DNA from: Crossaster papposus
Lineage: Eukaryota > Echinodermata > Asteroidea > Velatida > Solasteridae
Direction: 5' to 3'
Length of the DNA stretch: 64,000 nucleotides
Assembly: GCA_037893245.1 (NCBI GenBank)
Contig: JBAIAA010000749.1
Span: 992,001 to 1,056,000, forward strand
Part shown: one piece after another, positions 20,080-31,321 of the stretch
Numbering within the stretch: the first letter of the stretch is position 1
Layout of the letters: each line of letters begins with the position of its first letter
Notes under the pieces: generated by a model
What the model was told of the DNA's origin: nothing
Database searches by the model: none
Seen by the model: only the letters and a program-made list of their open reading frames with translations
Program-made: the position numbers and the translations under genes

Positions 20080-22172
20080 GTTGCTTCTTGTCATACTTTG
20101 GAGGTCAATCTTTCTGGGATAAATGCCAACTGCCTTATAGATACTGGATCGGTGGTTTCTACCATAACTGAAGAATGTTTTAATAACTGTTTCCGTCCAG
20201 CTGGATCTCAAATACACCGAGACAATCTCTGTCCAATGGGTTAGATATTCCTTATCTCGGGTATTTAGAATTAGACGTTTCAATTGATGGATTGACTCTT
20301 CCTAGTATGGGATTCTTAGTTGTGAAAGATTCTATAAACCTTCAGAACAAGGAAGAGAAACGCCGTGTTCCAGGCTTACTTGGCATGAATATCCTGAGCC
20401 CATTACTTGATGTGATGACAGAGGAAACATATTCAAACTCTAACAACTTGTCTTTCTTGCAGCCACTTTTGAACCTGCAAGCTAATGCTCAGTCAAAAGA
20501 GGATTGAGCAATTGCTATGGTGAAGGTTTCCTCTAAATCTTCAATTGTTATTCCACCTGAATGTTCTGTAGTTGTAGCTGCTTCTACTTCAAGACGAGTT
20601 CCATTTTCCGCAGGAGTGGTTGAGCCGTTGAGAAACAGCGACCACTCACCTATTGGTATTGTGTTACCTGCTACCTTGGTCATGGTTGGAGACACATTTC
20701 CAGTTCGTATAGACAATATTTCTTCGTCTGGATTTGTTTTAAAACCTAATACTCGGATTGGTATTCTTCGAGGTGTTAATGAAGTAGAGAGCAATAAATC
20801 TGCAGGAATAGACTTCCAGGTCTCCACCAATGAAATACATATAAGCAATGACAACATACTTACAGCCTCTTCCTCAAATAATAACACAATTGATCCTAAC
20901 ATGACTTCCATACCGGTAGATCTTGACGACTTTGAAGGTAGTAACGAACAACTAGCACAGATCAATGACTTGCTTCAAAAACACAAAGATATCTTCGCCA
21001 CACACAATCTGGATCTATAGGAGACACAAACACAACAGAACATCATATTAATCTTACACAGACACAACCCATCTCACAAACATACAGGCGTATACCACCA
21101 AACCAGTATAACGAGGTGAAGAAACATATTCGAGAGTTGTTGGATCATGATGTTATTGTGGACAGCTGCAGCCCTTATGCAGCACCGATAGTCTTAGCTC
21201 GGAAGAAAGATGGTACTCTACGCCTGTGTGTAGATTTTAGACGTTTAAGTGCCGTAACAAAACGAGATGCTTTTCCTCTTCCTCGTATTTCGGAGTTGAT
21301 AGATGCCCCTTTTGGCGCAAAATATTTCACTTCGCTAGATTTAGCGAGTGGATACCATCAGATTCGCGTAGCCGAGGCAGATAGATAAAAAACTGCGTTT
21401 ATAACACCTATGGGTCTGTATGAGTACGTCCAGATGCCATTTGGACTGTGTGGAGCTCCTGCTACCTTTCAGAGATTGGTGCAGCACTAGTATGGGGGAC
21501 TTGATGTATCAGATGCTTTTTGTCTATTTGGATGACATCTGTATATATTCCAAGACATTCGAGGAACACCTAGAACATCTTGACCTAGTGTTTTCTAGAC
21601 TGAAACAACACCATCTTAAACTAAAACCTTCCAAATGTCACCTTTTCCGGAAGAAAATAGATTACTTAGGTCATGTGTTGTCTGAAGACGGGATAACTAC
21701 AAACTCTGAGAAGACGAAAGCTGTAGTAAATTGGCCTACGCCACGCACTGTTAAACAACTTCGGTCTTTTCTTGGCTTTGCTAGTTATTATAGGCATTAT
21801 ATCCCCAGCTTCTCCAAAATTGCTCGTCCTTTACATGCCTTGGTTGGTGATTGTTTGAAACATTCACCCAAGTATTTTCAAAAGCGTTGGACCGAGGAGT
21901 GCCAAATTGCTATGGATGAGTTAAAATCCAAATTTGTTTCCATGCCGATTCTAGCATATGCGAATTTTAATCAACCTTTTGTCGTGGACATCGACGCTAG
22001 TTTATCTGGGTTGGGTGCCGTTCTTTCCCAAGTGCAAGATGGAAAAGAACGTGTGATAGCGTATGCAAGTCGAGGACTTAGAGGCGACGAACGTACCATA
22101 CAGAAATACAGCTCTTTGAAACTAGAACTTCTAGGACTCAAGTGGTTATTTCAAACTTTTACGTTACATTGA
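20080..22172 (+). pseudogene. Pol remnant: protease, reverse transcriptase, partial RNase H (Gypsy remnant)
   Basis: The protease motif LIDTGSVVSTI lies near 20130. Reverse transcriptase follows from about 21116 ([38 protein letters not shown]) with the catalytic block FVYLDDICIYS near 21520. RNase H starts with FVVDIDASLSGLGAVLS near 21980 and ends prematurely at 22172. Breaks include a stop near 21018, TAA at 21386-21388 where a sense codon is expected, a stop near 21487 and frame changes between 21388 and 21500. Nothing of integrase remains. Confidence 0.75.
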
Positions 22173-25059
22173 GGACAGCGATATAAGTTGCAAACAACAT
22201 TGGGGAATAAAATCAAACGTCACCAACTCGTCAAAGGGTCAAACTTAGTCATGATGATCATTTTTGGTGCGTATTTGAGCAAACGAAGTGAGAAGGAAGG
22301 GAGATGCTCGCTCTTTTAAGAGGGGCTGTCGGGTGGCCAAAAAAAAAATAAAAAAAAATAAATATGAAACATAAATACAAAAAGGAGGAAACGGCACACC
22401 ACTATACGTGGCTCTTGCTCGAGTGCAAAGATAAACGCCGTGTTTTGTCACGAAAGTAACGTACTTTTTATGATAAATGGCAAAACAAACAACCGATTCT
22501 ATGGCGACCCCGGCCTATATTGACATGGTGGCAATAGGGACACGATGCGAACATCATCAAGAAAAACCAAAAGAGACGAAACACAACTAACTTTACACTG
22601 TCGTGAGACAATTAAGAACCGCCCAACATGATGCACTATGATCATGTTTCCATCCACATATCGGCCCTTTGGGCCTCCCGAACACTGCCGTGGGGCGAAC
22701 GGCTCCACCCACTATCGCTATACCCAGCACGATATGTGGCAGAGGGGTACCCCCTCTTATCCCTATACCTTATACACACTCAACATTATTGTTACCTATA
22801 ACACATCCCCTTTAAAACCTAAAAAGAATTCCTGAGATTCCGGGTACACAATGGTCGACACTCGACACAAAAGAGGGGGGTTCCTCTGCCACATATCGTG
22901 CTTCATATGGCTACCACCGGCGCTGGTAACAACACTCAGCCTAGCTCACCTCTTGATGCCTGCCTGTGGTTTTTGTGTAAGTATTGTGTTTGTATCCCAA
23001 AAGCCGATATGAAATTTAGCTTTAATGATGAAATAGCTCGACATGCTGTTATAAATCACTAAATAAGCTGAGCATAAGCGTAGCATACTAAGCATGCCCT
23101 GAATAATGCGTGGGTTAGGGAATGTGGATAATGTCGTTACGACTGCTTAACTTGAAGCCTTACGTTCCACTGGTTAAATACACTTAAGAAGTTTGAGGTT
23201 AAGTGCGAACTTTCAGTGTTTCTCATTTCTGTTACCGGAACCATGGAGATAGTGACACAGTGGTGGTACATGTGATATTCCACTCAGTACATTCATACTG
23301 AGTAACTCCAGTAAGTTGATTAATTTATAAACAGTAATGCTGTTTTTTTGTTAACCTTTAATCTTTGTAGTAGGCGTTCTTGACAATATGTTTTGTATGA
23401 TGTGCGAAATGAAAAACTTGGTACTCTTATCCAGTCAAAAATGTTAACAAAAGTATTAATGCATTGTCAATTTTGTTTTGTGTTTATTTGCAGTCAATAA
23501 ACTGTTAAACAGCAATCATTGGATGCAACCGACTGTGCAGCAGTTTTCATGTCAGTCGGCAGTGGTCCACCTGATAATACGGCATTTTCAACTCTAGTTG
23601 TCAGCTGTCCTCCTTTCTGTGGTCGTCAAAACAAAGACTTGCTTTTGGGGGGCAGCCTGTGCTTTTTAAAGATTATTGAGAATCTAGTGTTTTTGGATTA
23701 CACCTCAATCTTTTGCTTGTAAAACTGTCATTAAAAAGCTAGCGTTTAAAGAAATATTAATCCGATTCAAAATTTCATCCAATTCGAATTAACTAGTAGT
23801 AAGTACCGAAACGTGCTGATAAATTGCAAAATGTTAAGGTTTTCTCGAATTTAAAATTGTAGATTCATTCATTACATAATGAACTGGCAGAGTATTTGAT
23901 TAGTACCAATCACATGTTTTAATCTTGCAAATTTGTAAAAAGCACTTGAGAGATATTAATGTTGCAAAATATGATATCACCTCTTAGTTTTTCCTCATCT
24001 AAAAAAAAAATTATATGACATGACACCCAATCCATAATATTAAAAAACTTGTTTTAAGATAAAGATGAATTGGGACTCTCTTCCGTGAGTTTCATTGAGT
24101 TTCAATGTCCCCCCCCCCCCTCCAATACCCAAACAAATTTATCGCCTAATTTATTGTTCGTATCAATGAGAATAAAGACCGTCAGACTGGCCACACTATA
24201 GCTATCCACATGTAGTATTGTGGCCGTATGTTATGTCATATTCCTCAAACGAGTAATCAACAATGTTTCTGGATATACAAGTACTTGTACTTGCTCTATG
24301 ATAATAAATACCCCTAAAACGAGCGAAGAACTTTAGGTAACATTTGTCACACAAACCACTGTATATAGTGTCGGTGCAGAAACCTATTAAACCATTGGTG
24401 ACCTATCTCAATTCGTCGCTCGGCGCGCGTATGTACATAATATGACATACATGTAGATTGAAAAACCGACATTGTTGGTCCCACGAAGTGACCTATCGGT
24501 ATAGGTCGCTTTATACCCGCGCACATGGAAAATGAAAATGCTAATTTTACGAACTGACTTATAATTTTCCCGCTTATTTTTTACCTGATGGTGATGAGGT
24601 ATTATCTTTGGAACAAACTGACACTATAATTTAACTTTCTAACTTTTATATACACACATGTAATAGAAAAATAGAATTTATGAAATATACACTTGTAGGT
24701 GAAATAACTCTTGCAAAACAGGCTCAACTTAAAACGCGTTATTCTCGAAATAACAATAGCTGAAACAGTCTGAGAAAGGTCACTTTGTTCGACCAGCGAC
24801 AGATGTCTTATAGAATACAGGCCAAAGCATTGTACATTTCAAACATTTCTCAGTTTACCGGTATCAACACTATAACACAATCACGTTTATTGACAGAGGT
24901 AGTTTTGTAAATTTACTTTAATTTAAAAAGTACTTTGTTTACATACACTAAAAGGGTAGAATAGTTTTACGAAATTTCTTGTTTGAAAAATATATATAAT
25001 AAACCAGAAATTTATTGTCACTGTGTTTTCTATTCTCTCTGAAACAAACATTAGTTTTA
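22173..25059. other. Long gene-poor stretch
   Basis: No coding region, tRNA or clear transposon is recognised. Landmarks are an inverted repeat at 22722-22906 (GCACGATATGTGGCAGAGG and its complement), a poly-C tract near 24110-24120 and a splice-acceptor-like TTTATTTGCAG near 23493 without a convincing exon behind it. Reading frames are short and AT-driven. Confidence 0.5.
22722..22906. repeat. Inverted repeat, about 37-bp arms
   Basis: AGCACGATATGTGGCAGAGG followed by GGTACCCCCTCTT on the left pairs with AAGAGGGGGGTTCCTCTGCC and then ACATATCGTGCT on the right. The loop is about 110 bp. Probably the ends of a small foldback element. Confidence 0.7.
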
Positions 25060-25285
25060 CTCCTTCATAGTCACCCTAAACCGTGGTGCTCGTGTTCTTG
25101 GGCAAGACACTTTACTACTATATATTGCCCTTTTTTTTCTAAGGAGCATACAAATGGGTACCTGTGAAGGTAGAGACCATATATGCGCTGATCCCGAGCT
25201 GCTGCAGAAAAATGGTCCCATTCCTGATGAACAGGGGTATATTGTAAAGCGCTTTGAATCATAATAGTTAAAAAGCGCTTTACAC
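25060..25285 (+). mobile_element. SINE fragment (5' truncated)
   Basis: CTTGGGCAAGACACTTTAC, GTACCTGTGAAGGTAGAGA and AAAGCGCTTTGAATC, then AAAAGCGCTTTAC and an ATTATTA tail, match the body of a SINE type widespread in marine deuterostomes. The copy at 35730-36078 shares CTTGGGCAAGGCACTTTGTC. The tRNA-like head is missing. Confidence 0.6.
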
Positions 25286-25579
25286 GTCGAATATTATTAA
25301 AAGCAAGAAAGCTATTCTCCTAATAACGGGAAATCGCAGTTTCCACAGAAAAAAATGCCTAAGGGGCCCGCAATAAAAAAAAATTCCCCTATATTCTATA
25401 ATTGCCTTTAAAGTAACGTTTGGTATATACATGTATAGGCGTCTCATTGTAATTTCAATGACAGTTGCATATGAAATCTCCGTGAATCCATCATAAAAAT
25501 CATAATGCAAACCATTGAAATATACAAAGTACATGTACATTGAGGTTTTATCTGCGTACAATACAAACATAATAACGTA

Positions 25580-25797
25580 CACACTAAGAAATACAGGTTC
25601 AATTTGCACCCTATAGTTGATACAATAGCAGCACCGCTATAAGGGTGTAAAATTGAACCCAAGTCTAACACCTTGCACCCTTAAAGGTGGAAGTGTGCAC
25701 CACTGGAACCTTTTAAGGCTTAATTATGCACCATAATTTAGGGGTGCTGCGATTGTAACAATTAGGGTTCAAAATTGAACCTTTATTTTTTAGTGTG
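25580..25797. mobile_element. 218-bp TIR MITE (TA target)
   Basis: CACACTAAGAAATACAGGTT at the left and its diverged complement AACCTTTATTTTTTAGTGTG at the right form the ends, flanked by TA. The interior repeats the words GGTTCAATTT and TTGCACCCT on both strands. No ORF. Confidence 0.75.
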
Positions 25798-25869
25798 TAT
25801 TACATAAACAAACCCACAATGTTTCCTTAAAAATGATTAAAACAGCCAAATAAAATTCAGATACATGTA

Positions 25870-26098
25870 TAGATGTAGTGCCCTCTATTTACATCTGTAT
25901 TCAAATATGCCCGGCGGTATGCGCAGGCATTGTGTTTTGCGTAAAGGTTGGTTGAGGAGTGACGTCGCAGGTCAGGTCGCCTTTGAATTATGTGACCTAT
26001 GATGTCACTCTAGTCTTAACCAAATTATGCAAAACACAATGCGTTCGCATACCGACGGGCACATTTGAATATAGATGTAAACAGAGGGCGCGTGGTCT
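25870..26098. mobile_element. Palindromic MITE, family with 59494-59727
   Basis: Nearly the entire unit is an inverted repeat: GTGCCCTCTATTTACATCTG and then TATTCAAATATGCCCGGCGG on the left pair with the right arm ending AACAGAGGGCGCGTGGTCTA. GCATTGTGTTTTGC lies on both arms. A second copy is at 59494-59727. Confidence 0.75.
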
Positions 26099-26179
26099 AT
26101 TATGTAGGTTTTACGTTAACGTCGACATTTTAAAGTAAACCAGTTTGCTTGCGTCTCTCCAACCGGTCCTACTATATAT

Positions 26180-27180
26180 TCACCGACAACACACCGACAA
26201 CACTTCCAAAACGTATTCTATATTGACAAAAAAAGTATAGCACTGTAATATACACGATACAAAAGAGTGTCATTGTGCTTGAGTAACATTTCTTTTGTAA
26301 AAATGGTGTTTTTTTCACGCGAAAACAATCTCTAACTAGCACGGTCGTTGGCCTATACCATTTTATGTACGGGTGTGCAGAAAATGAAATGATCATGTCA
26401 TACACAACAGAGGGCGCACTGTACGGTTTTATGCTGAATTAAAGTTAGTTAAAATGGAAGGTGAGTTTTGATATGACTTAAAGGTAGTATACACCATTTG
26501 CAGATATCGAAAATATTTACTTCTGAATTATTAAGAAATACCTTACTCAATTGAAAGTAAATAATGATTCTAGGCATTCAGCAAAAGGATTGCGCTAGAT
26601 ATCCTGTAATTATTCCAAAAAAAAGAATTTTATAAAGAAAAATTTGCTCTTGCCGGACGGCGAGAGCGAAAAAACAAAGTTAACATAAGAATAACTGCTC
26701 GACCCCGGTTGAAAACAAACGCTGTTTTTCGTGCTTTTCTCGGCATCCATGATTGTAAAACTTCGGAAAAGTCAGTTAAACGATATTTACTATGAAATAC
26801 AACCCCCAAAATCTACCCATTCATGATAATTCAAGCAATTACCAATGGTGTATACTACCTTTAATTGGCCTACTACAGGTACTATGATTTTTTTCTAAGT
26901 AATATGGGGAGACGACATTATTATTCTGGTAGGCCATGTCAAATTTCATTTTCTGCACACCCGTACATAAAATGGTATAGGCCAACTCCGCGCGAAGGCA
27001 AGATGGCGGCCAACGACCGTGCTGGTTAGAGATATGTTTTTCGCGTGAAAAAAACCATCATTTTTACAAAAGAAATGTAACCTCAAGCACAATGACACTC
27101 TTTTGTATCGTGCATATTACAGTGCTATACCTTTTTGGTCAATATAGACTACGTTTTGGAGTGTTGTCGGTGTGTTGTCG
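26180..27180. repeat. 1-kb inverted repeat around a nested MITE
   Basis: The arm at about 26180-26400 (ACACGATACAAAAGAGTGTC, ACAATCTCTAACTAGCACGG, CCATTTTATGTACGGGTGTG) is found in reverse complement at about 26935-27180. Both arms end outward in the 11-bp satellite unit. The loop contains the TTAA MITE at 26482-26860. Confidence 0.7.
26482..26860. mobile_element. 379-bp MITE with TTAA target duplication
   Basis: The ends are AGGTAGTATACACCATT and its complement AATGGTGTATACTACCT, each flanked by TTAA (26478-26481 and 26861-26864). TTAA targets are characteristic of piggyBac-type transposases; no transposase is present. This is the reference copy for the family also seen at 7420-7797, 10208-10555 and 33452-34143. 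Confidence 0.75.
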
Positions 27181-27732
27181 GTGTGTTGTCGGTGTGTTGT
27201 CGGTGTTCTTGTCTTGCATTACGATCGAGGATCGAAACACAAAAGAGAACAAAGGGAACAAAGGATCCTCGATCGACGGTTTGCTTGTCCGAATTCTGTC
27301 CTCGATCGACGGTGCAAGCGCAAAGCAATGGGGATTGGGTTAAGTAAAGGAAGAAAGGAAAACACAATATCGATCCTCGGTCGTTATGTGGTTCACGACT
27401 GTGTGTGTTGTCGGTGTGTTGTCGGTGTGTTGTCGGTGTGTTGTCGGTGTGTTGTCGGTGTGTTGTCGGTGTTCTTGTCTTGCATTACGATCGAGGATCG
27501 AAACACAAAAGAGAACAAAGGGAACAAAGGATCCTCGATCGACGGTTTGCTTGTCCGAATTCTGTCCTCGATCGACAGTGCAAGCGCAAAGCAATGGGGA
27601 TTGGGTTAAGTAAAGGAAGAAAGGAAAACACAATATCGATCCTCGGTCGTTATGTGGTTCACGACTGCGTGTGTTGTCGGTGTGTTGTCGATGTGTTGTC
27701 GGTGCTGTGCGTGTTGTCGGTGTGTTGTCGGT
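27161..27732. repeat. Higher-order array: 11-bp satellite blocks alternating with a 200-bp unit
   Basis: Blocks of GTGTTGTCGGT lie at 27161-27204 (4 units), 27405-27470 (6 units) and about 27671-27732 (about 5 units with variants). Between them sit two nearly identical units of about 200 bp (27205-27404, 27471-27669) beginning TTCTTGTCTTGCATTACG and ending TCGTTATGTGGTTCACGAC. They differ by only a few bases. Two inverted 11-bp units lie at the opposite end of the inverted repeat near 26180. The protein frames through the array are repeat artefacts. Confidence 0.85.
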
Positions 27733-27969
27733 AAATAGTAGGACCCTCTCCTACTACTGTGTGACCAACTAATAGTTGACCGAGGTGTAGATGGGTGGGT
27801 TCTGAAACTGTTGATAGGGACCAACCTGTGTCGAGTTGACTGTGACAACAGCGGTCGGTGGACCTGTGGAGGGGCAACAGGGATAGAGATTATCCTCTCT
27901 TATAATACACTCGTTTATAATCAAAACCTCGTTCATACGCATGCATCACAAGTACCGCGTAATATGCCC
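27733..27969. other. No gene seen
   Basis: Unique-looking sequence. A segment around GATGGGTGGGTTCTGAAACTG resembles ATAGGTGGGCGGGTTCTCAA near 57400, so an old dispersed repeat is possible. Confidence 0.35.
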
Positions 27970-28342
27970 TTACAATTGACCATTTGCGTGTGGAATTTAA
28001 ATAATATCTGGTACACTGACTTGTTCACGCAGCTTGGCACAGTTTGACTTTAAATTATCCAGACCATATACACTGTTGCTATATCACGTGATTCTGGGCA
28101 AGCTCTTGCATAGTTACGTTAGAGACGCTCAGCACCAATACATTGTTCACAATGGTTGAGAATGGTAAAAAGACACCAGATCATAACAGAGCCGGGGGTT
28201 GCTAGCGTAAGGCTTGCCCCGAATCACGTGATATAGCAACAGTGTCTTAGGTGTGAAGAACTTAAATGTAAACTGTGCCAAGCTGAATGAACAAGTCAGT
28301 GTACCAGATATTATTTAAATTCCACACGCAAATGGTCAATTC
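27970..28342. mobile_element. Foldback MITE, about 130-bp arms
   Basis: CAATTGACCATTTGCGTGTG at the left and CACACGCAAATGGTCAATT at the right are the ends. Pairing continues through CTGGTACACTGACTTGTTC and GCTTGGCACAGTTT to TGTTGCTATATCACGTGATT. The loop of about 110 bp is unpaired. No ORF. Confidence 0.8.
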
Positions 28343-28984
28343 TGTAGTAACATGCATATGATTTGGCTGTATCCTATACATGTATAGTCCAGTAAGAATT
28401 GACGAGGACTCTGACAAGTTTGTTAACAGGTAGTGGCATTGCGTCTATTTGGGACTTTATTCCTACCAACCATTAAATTGAACCACATTCAACCTTGGAG
28501 ATTGTTAAAAGACCATTGAAGGTCCTGAAATCCTCGAAAATTTCATGTTTTGGATTGTTTACTTATTCTATTTTAAACATCTCGATGAAAGGAAACAACC
28601 TAATGTCTAACCGTTCCCGAGTAAAAACGGGGACAAAAACAGCTGCTTGTTTTTCATCAGACACGACGTATTTCCTGTCGTTTTACATTCAAAGAACGAT
28701 ACCAGATGGGTCCATAGATTACACACAGCACCAATTGTGCAAATGTGGTTTCTTAAACGTCTGTAAACGTCTGTAACTAAGATCAAACACTTTCTAGCTG
28801 GAATCACGACTACTACACCCAAATAACTCAAGTTTTTGGGGTCAACAAGTGACCCCCGAAATTCGTGCTACACAAGATAATGTGGAAACACACGTTGTCG
28901 TTCCTTACCAGGTATGACCCGTAGTTTTAAAACCATCTTATCTAGTAGACATTTACAGTCACTCATTGTGTTGCTTACTACTAG
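28343..28984. other. No gene seen
   Basis: No supported coding sequence, RNA gene or transposon ends. Frames here show no family signature. Confidence 0.45.
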
Positions 28985-29213
28985 TTAATTTGATTAACAC
29001 CATAACATCATTACATTACATTACATTACATTAATATTTATAATGCGCTTTTCCCAAAAGGCTCAAAGCGCGTACAATTATAAAATGTTACTTAGATATA
29101 CTTACAATAAAATAGTTACATTAAAACTAACAATTTAAACAATGATTGCAGAATAATACAAAGATAGGAAAATTATACAAAAAGATGCGTTTTCAAAGAT
29201 TTTTTGAAGTTAT

Positions 29214-30727
29214 TTACAGAGGTAGAAGATCTAACTGAGATCGGGAGATTGTTCCATGCACGGGAGGCACATACAGTGAAAGTTCTATCACCGGCTTCAT
29301 GCGCGGATCCAGGGGGGGAGGGGGGGGGGGGGGGCGCACCCGGCGCGTGCCCCCCCTAAACAAATCTCGAGAAGATTGAGAAGATCTCGGCGTTGGGGCT
29401 TCGCGCCTCCTGCGCTCCCATATCTTCTCCCAATATATTATGTTGACAATTTTTGGCGCCCCCTCTAACCGAAATTCCTGGATCCGCCCCTGGGCTTGTA
29501 CTCTTGTTCTAGGATATTCAAGTCGTAGGATATCATCTCCAGATCTCAGATTATTTCTTCTTGGAACATATTTTAACAAGCAGTCTGTTAAATAGACTGG
29601 AGCAAGGTTATGAAAGGATTTGTAGACAAATAATAAATGCTTAAACATTATTCTTTGTTGTATTGGTAACCAGTGTAGCGAATGCATCAAGGGTATGGGA
29701 TCATGCTTGCGGTTGACAGCAAAAACTAAACGTGCGGCCCAGTTTTGTAACCGCTGCAGTCGTTGTATGTGTACATTGGGTACAGAAGATAACAAACCAT
29801 TACAATAATCAAGCCGTGAAAGTACCAATGAACGAACAGCGTGGTGACATGTAGATTCATCCATGAACTTGCGGGCACGTGATATATTGCGAAGATAGTA
29901 ATTGACAGTTCGTGATATATATGATATATGGGAAGACATGGACATAGCCGAGTCAAAGAATACACCTAGGTTCCTAACAGATTCAGATGGGTGAATAGAA
30001 GAGTTTCCAATAACAATGGAAATATCGGGGATAAGTTTAAGATTATGGGAGGAAGCAGCGACAAAGAATTCTGTTTTATCATCGTTTAATTTAAGCTTAT
30101 TAACTGTCATCCAGGTTTTAATGTCTGAGATGCATTTTTCAAGTTTAGAGACTGCACGATTCATCTCACCAGGTACATTAGGGTTGAATGATATATATAA
30201 TTGTGTATCATCAGCATATATATGATAAGAAATTTGGTGGTGCCGTGCTATATCACCAACAGGAAGGGTGTAAACAGTGTAGCCTAGTGGACCAAAGACA
30301 GAGCCCTGTGGTAAGCCATAATCAGCAATAGATGGAGCTGACAATTCACCAGCAATGTCAACCTGACTGGTCCAACCCTTAAGATATGAATGGAACCAGT
30401 CAAGTGCAACCCCTCTTATGCCAATTCTGGATGACAAACGCGAAAGTAATATACTATGATCAATTGTATCAAATGCAGCTGAAAGATCTAATAATACTAG
30501 GAGGGTAACTTGATTTGAATTAAGGGAAAACATGATATCATTTTTTACTTTTATTAGGGCAGATTCAGTACTATGTTTGGGTTTATAAGCTGACTGGTAG
30601 GGGTCCATTAGATTATGTTGATTCATATGTTCAGATAGTCGTGCACAAGCAATTTTTTCTATTATCTTACCAACGAAACTGATATTCGAAACGGGTCTTC
30701 TATAATCTGTTATCTTTGAGGTACAGG
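29214..30727 (-). pseudogene. LINE reverse transcriptase fragment (jockey/CR1 superfamily)
   Basis: The frame opens at ITDYRRPVSNISFVGKIIEK and shows QSAYKPKHSTESAL, LLDLSAAFDTIDH, GLPQGSVFGPLGY and the catalytic YADDTQLY. These are followed by the thumb region (NKLKLNDDKTEF, LGVFFDSAMS) and the conserved tail LPIQQRIMFKHLLFVYKSFH. The order and motifs are those of non-LTR retrotransposons. The N-terminal endonuclease and early fingers are absent, as expected for a truncated copy. After about 29510 the frame reads into an inserted MITE, then into LINE sequence again in a different frame (tail with STSVNNFKKSL-type remnants before 29210). Non-functional here. Confidence 0.8.
29298..29492. mobile_element. 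195-bp GGATCC/poly-G MITE inserted in the LINE
   Basis: The ends CATGCGCGGATCCAGG and CCTGGATCCGCCCCTG are imperfect terminal inverted repeats. The 5-bp sequence GGCTT flanks both sides (29293-29297 and 29493-29497), a likely target duplication; removing one copy restores LINE sequence. It contains a G-run and the GAAGATTGAGAAGATCTCGG block. A partial relative is at 7800. Confidence 0.7.
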
Positions 30728-30769
30728 CCACATACGGGGTGCAATTCGTGTCAAGTCGCTGTTACATGT

Positions 30770-31012
30770 GCGAGTCAGGTTGGCGCAGTGGTTCTTTCCT
30801 CGCTTTCCACCGATGACCCAGGTTCGAATCCCGCCTCGGCCAATGTGTGGATTGGGTTTTCAGTCCCTGTCTGATTCTGTGGGTTTTCCCCCGAATATTC
30901 TTTTGTGGTTTTCCTCCCAACTCTAAAACTATAACTTCGTCACATTGTGTTCTTTCACTTATTCACCATGTAATGACACTATATAGCGCTGGTAAATAAA
31001 ATAAATAAATAT
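30770..31012 (+). mobile_element. tRNA-derived SINE
   Basis: A polymerase III A box (TTGGCGCAGTGG) and a perfect B box (GGTTCGAATCC, 30811-30821) lie about 35 bp apart, as in tRNA genes. A tRNA-unrelated body (GGTTTTCCTCCCAACTCTAA) and an AAATAAATAAAT-rich tail follow. The head resembles a tRNA but lacks a matching acceptor stem, so it is a SINE rather than a tRNA gene. Confidence 0.8.
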
Positions 31013-31320
31013 TTAAAATTTAAAAATTTGATATGTTATTATTATTATTGTTTTTTAATTAGTACACAAAATTGATGTATCCAAAAGTGTTTTACATAAA
31101 GCAAAGCACCTACAAAACAATAACAAGTTTAAAGACAATTTTAATGGCACTTGCATTTGAAATTACACAGGTCAGATGTAACGGTCCCACTGTGTGCTGT
31201 TAAGTTTTCCGGTTAGGTGGGACAATTTCGCTTCAACATGCATACGGTGGATACATGAGTACGTGCTTGTAACGTGTTCAATTATCCACCGTATGATGCG
31301 TGTTGAAGTGATATCTTCCT
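31013..31320. other. No gene seen; hairpin at about 31225-31310
   Basis: CTTCAACATGCATACGGTGG and the downstream CCACCGTATGATGCGTGTTG form an imperfect hairpin, possibly a small foldback element. The rest is AT-rich and featureless. Confidence 0.5.
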
Positions 31321-31321
31321 A

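Larger units (their letters stand above)
18755..22172 (+). mobile_element. Degenerate Ty3/Gypsy retrotransposon, truncated
   Basis: In order on the plus strand: an acidic leader ORF, gag with a CCHC knuckle, a protease-like segment, reverse transcriptase and the start of RNase H, with several stops and frameshifts. Coding similarity stops abruptly at about 22172 inside RNase H; no integrase and no LTR pair are found. A gag-protease segment is duplicated. It is an old, dead copy unrelated in sequence to the young Gypsy at 36-44 kb. Confidence 0.75.
28985..30727 (-). mobile_element. CR1/L2-type LINE, 5' truncated
   Basis: On the minus strand it carries the second half of a reverse transcriptase and a 3' region. 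It ends with GAGCCTTTTGGGAAAAGCGC and a tail of short ATGTA-type repeats (TTACA repeated at 29014-29032 in plus orientation). The microsatellite tail and 5' truncation near 30727 are typical of target-primed LINE insertion. A 195-bp MITE interrupts it at 29298-29492. Confidence 0.75.

Noticed and set aside
23493-23722. Possible terminal exon after TTTATTTGCAG
   Set aside because: The acceptor is plausible but there is no upstream exon, no domain and no conservation to support it.
27172-27734. Cys/Val-rich and Thr/His-rich frames
   Set aside because: Translations of the 11-bp satellite and 200-bp unit, not genes.
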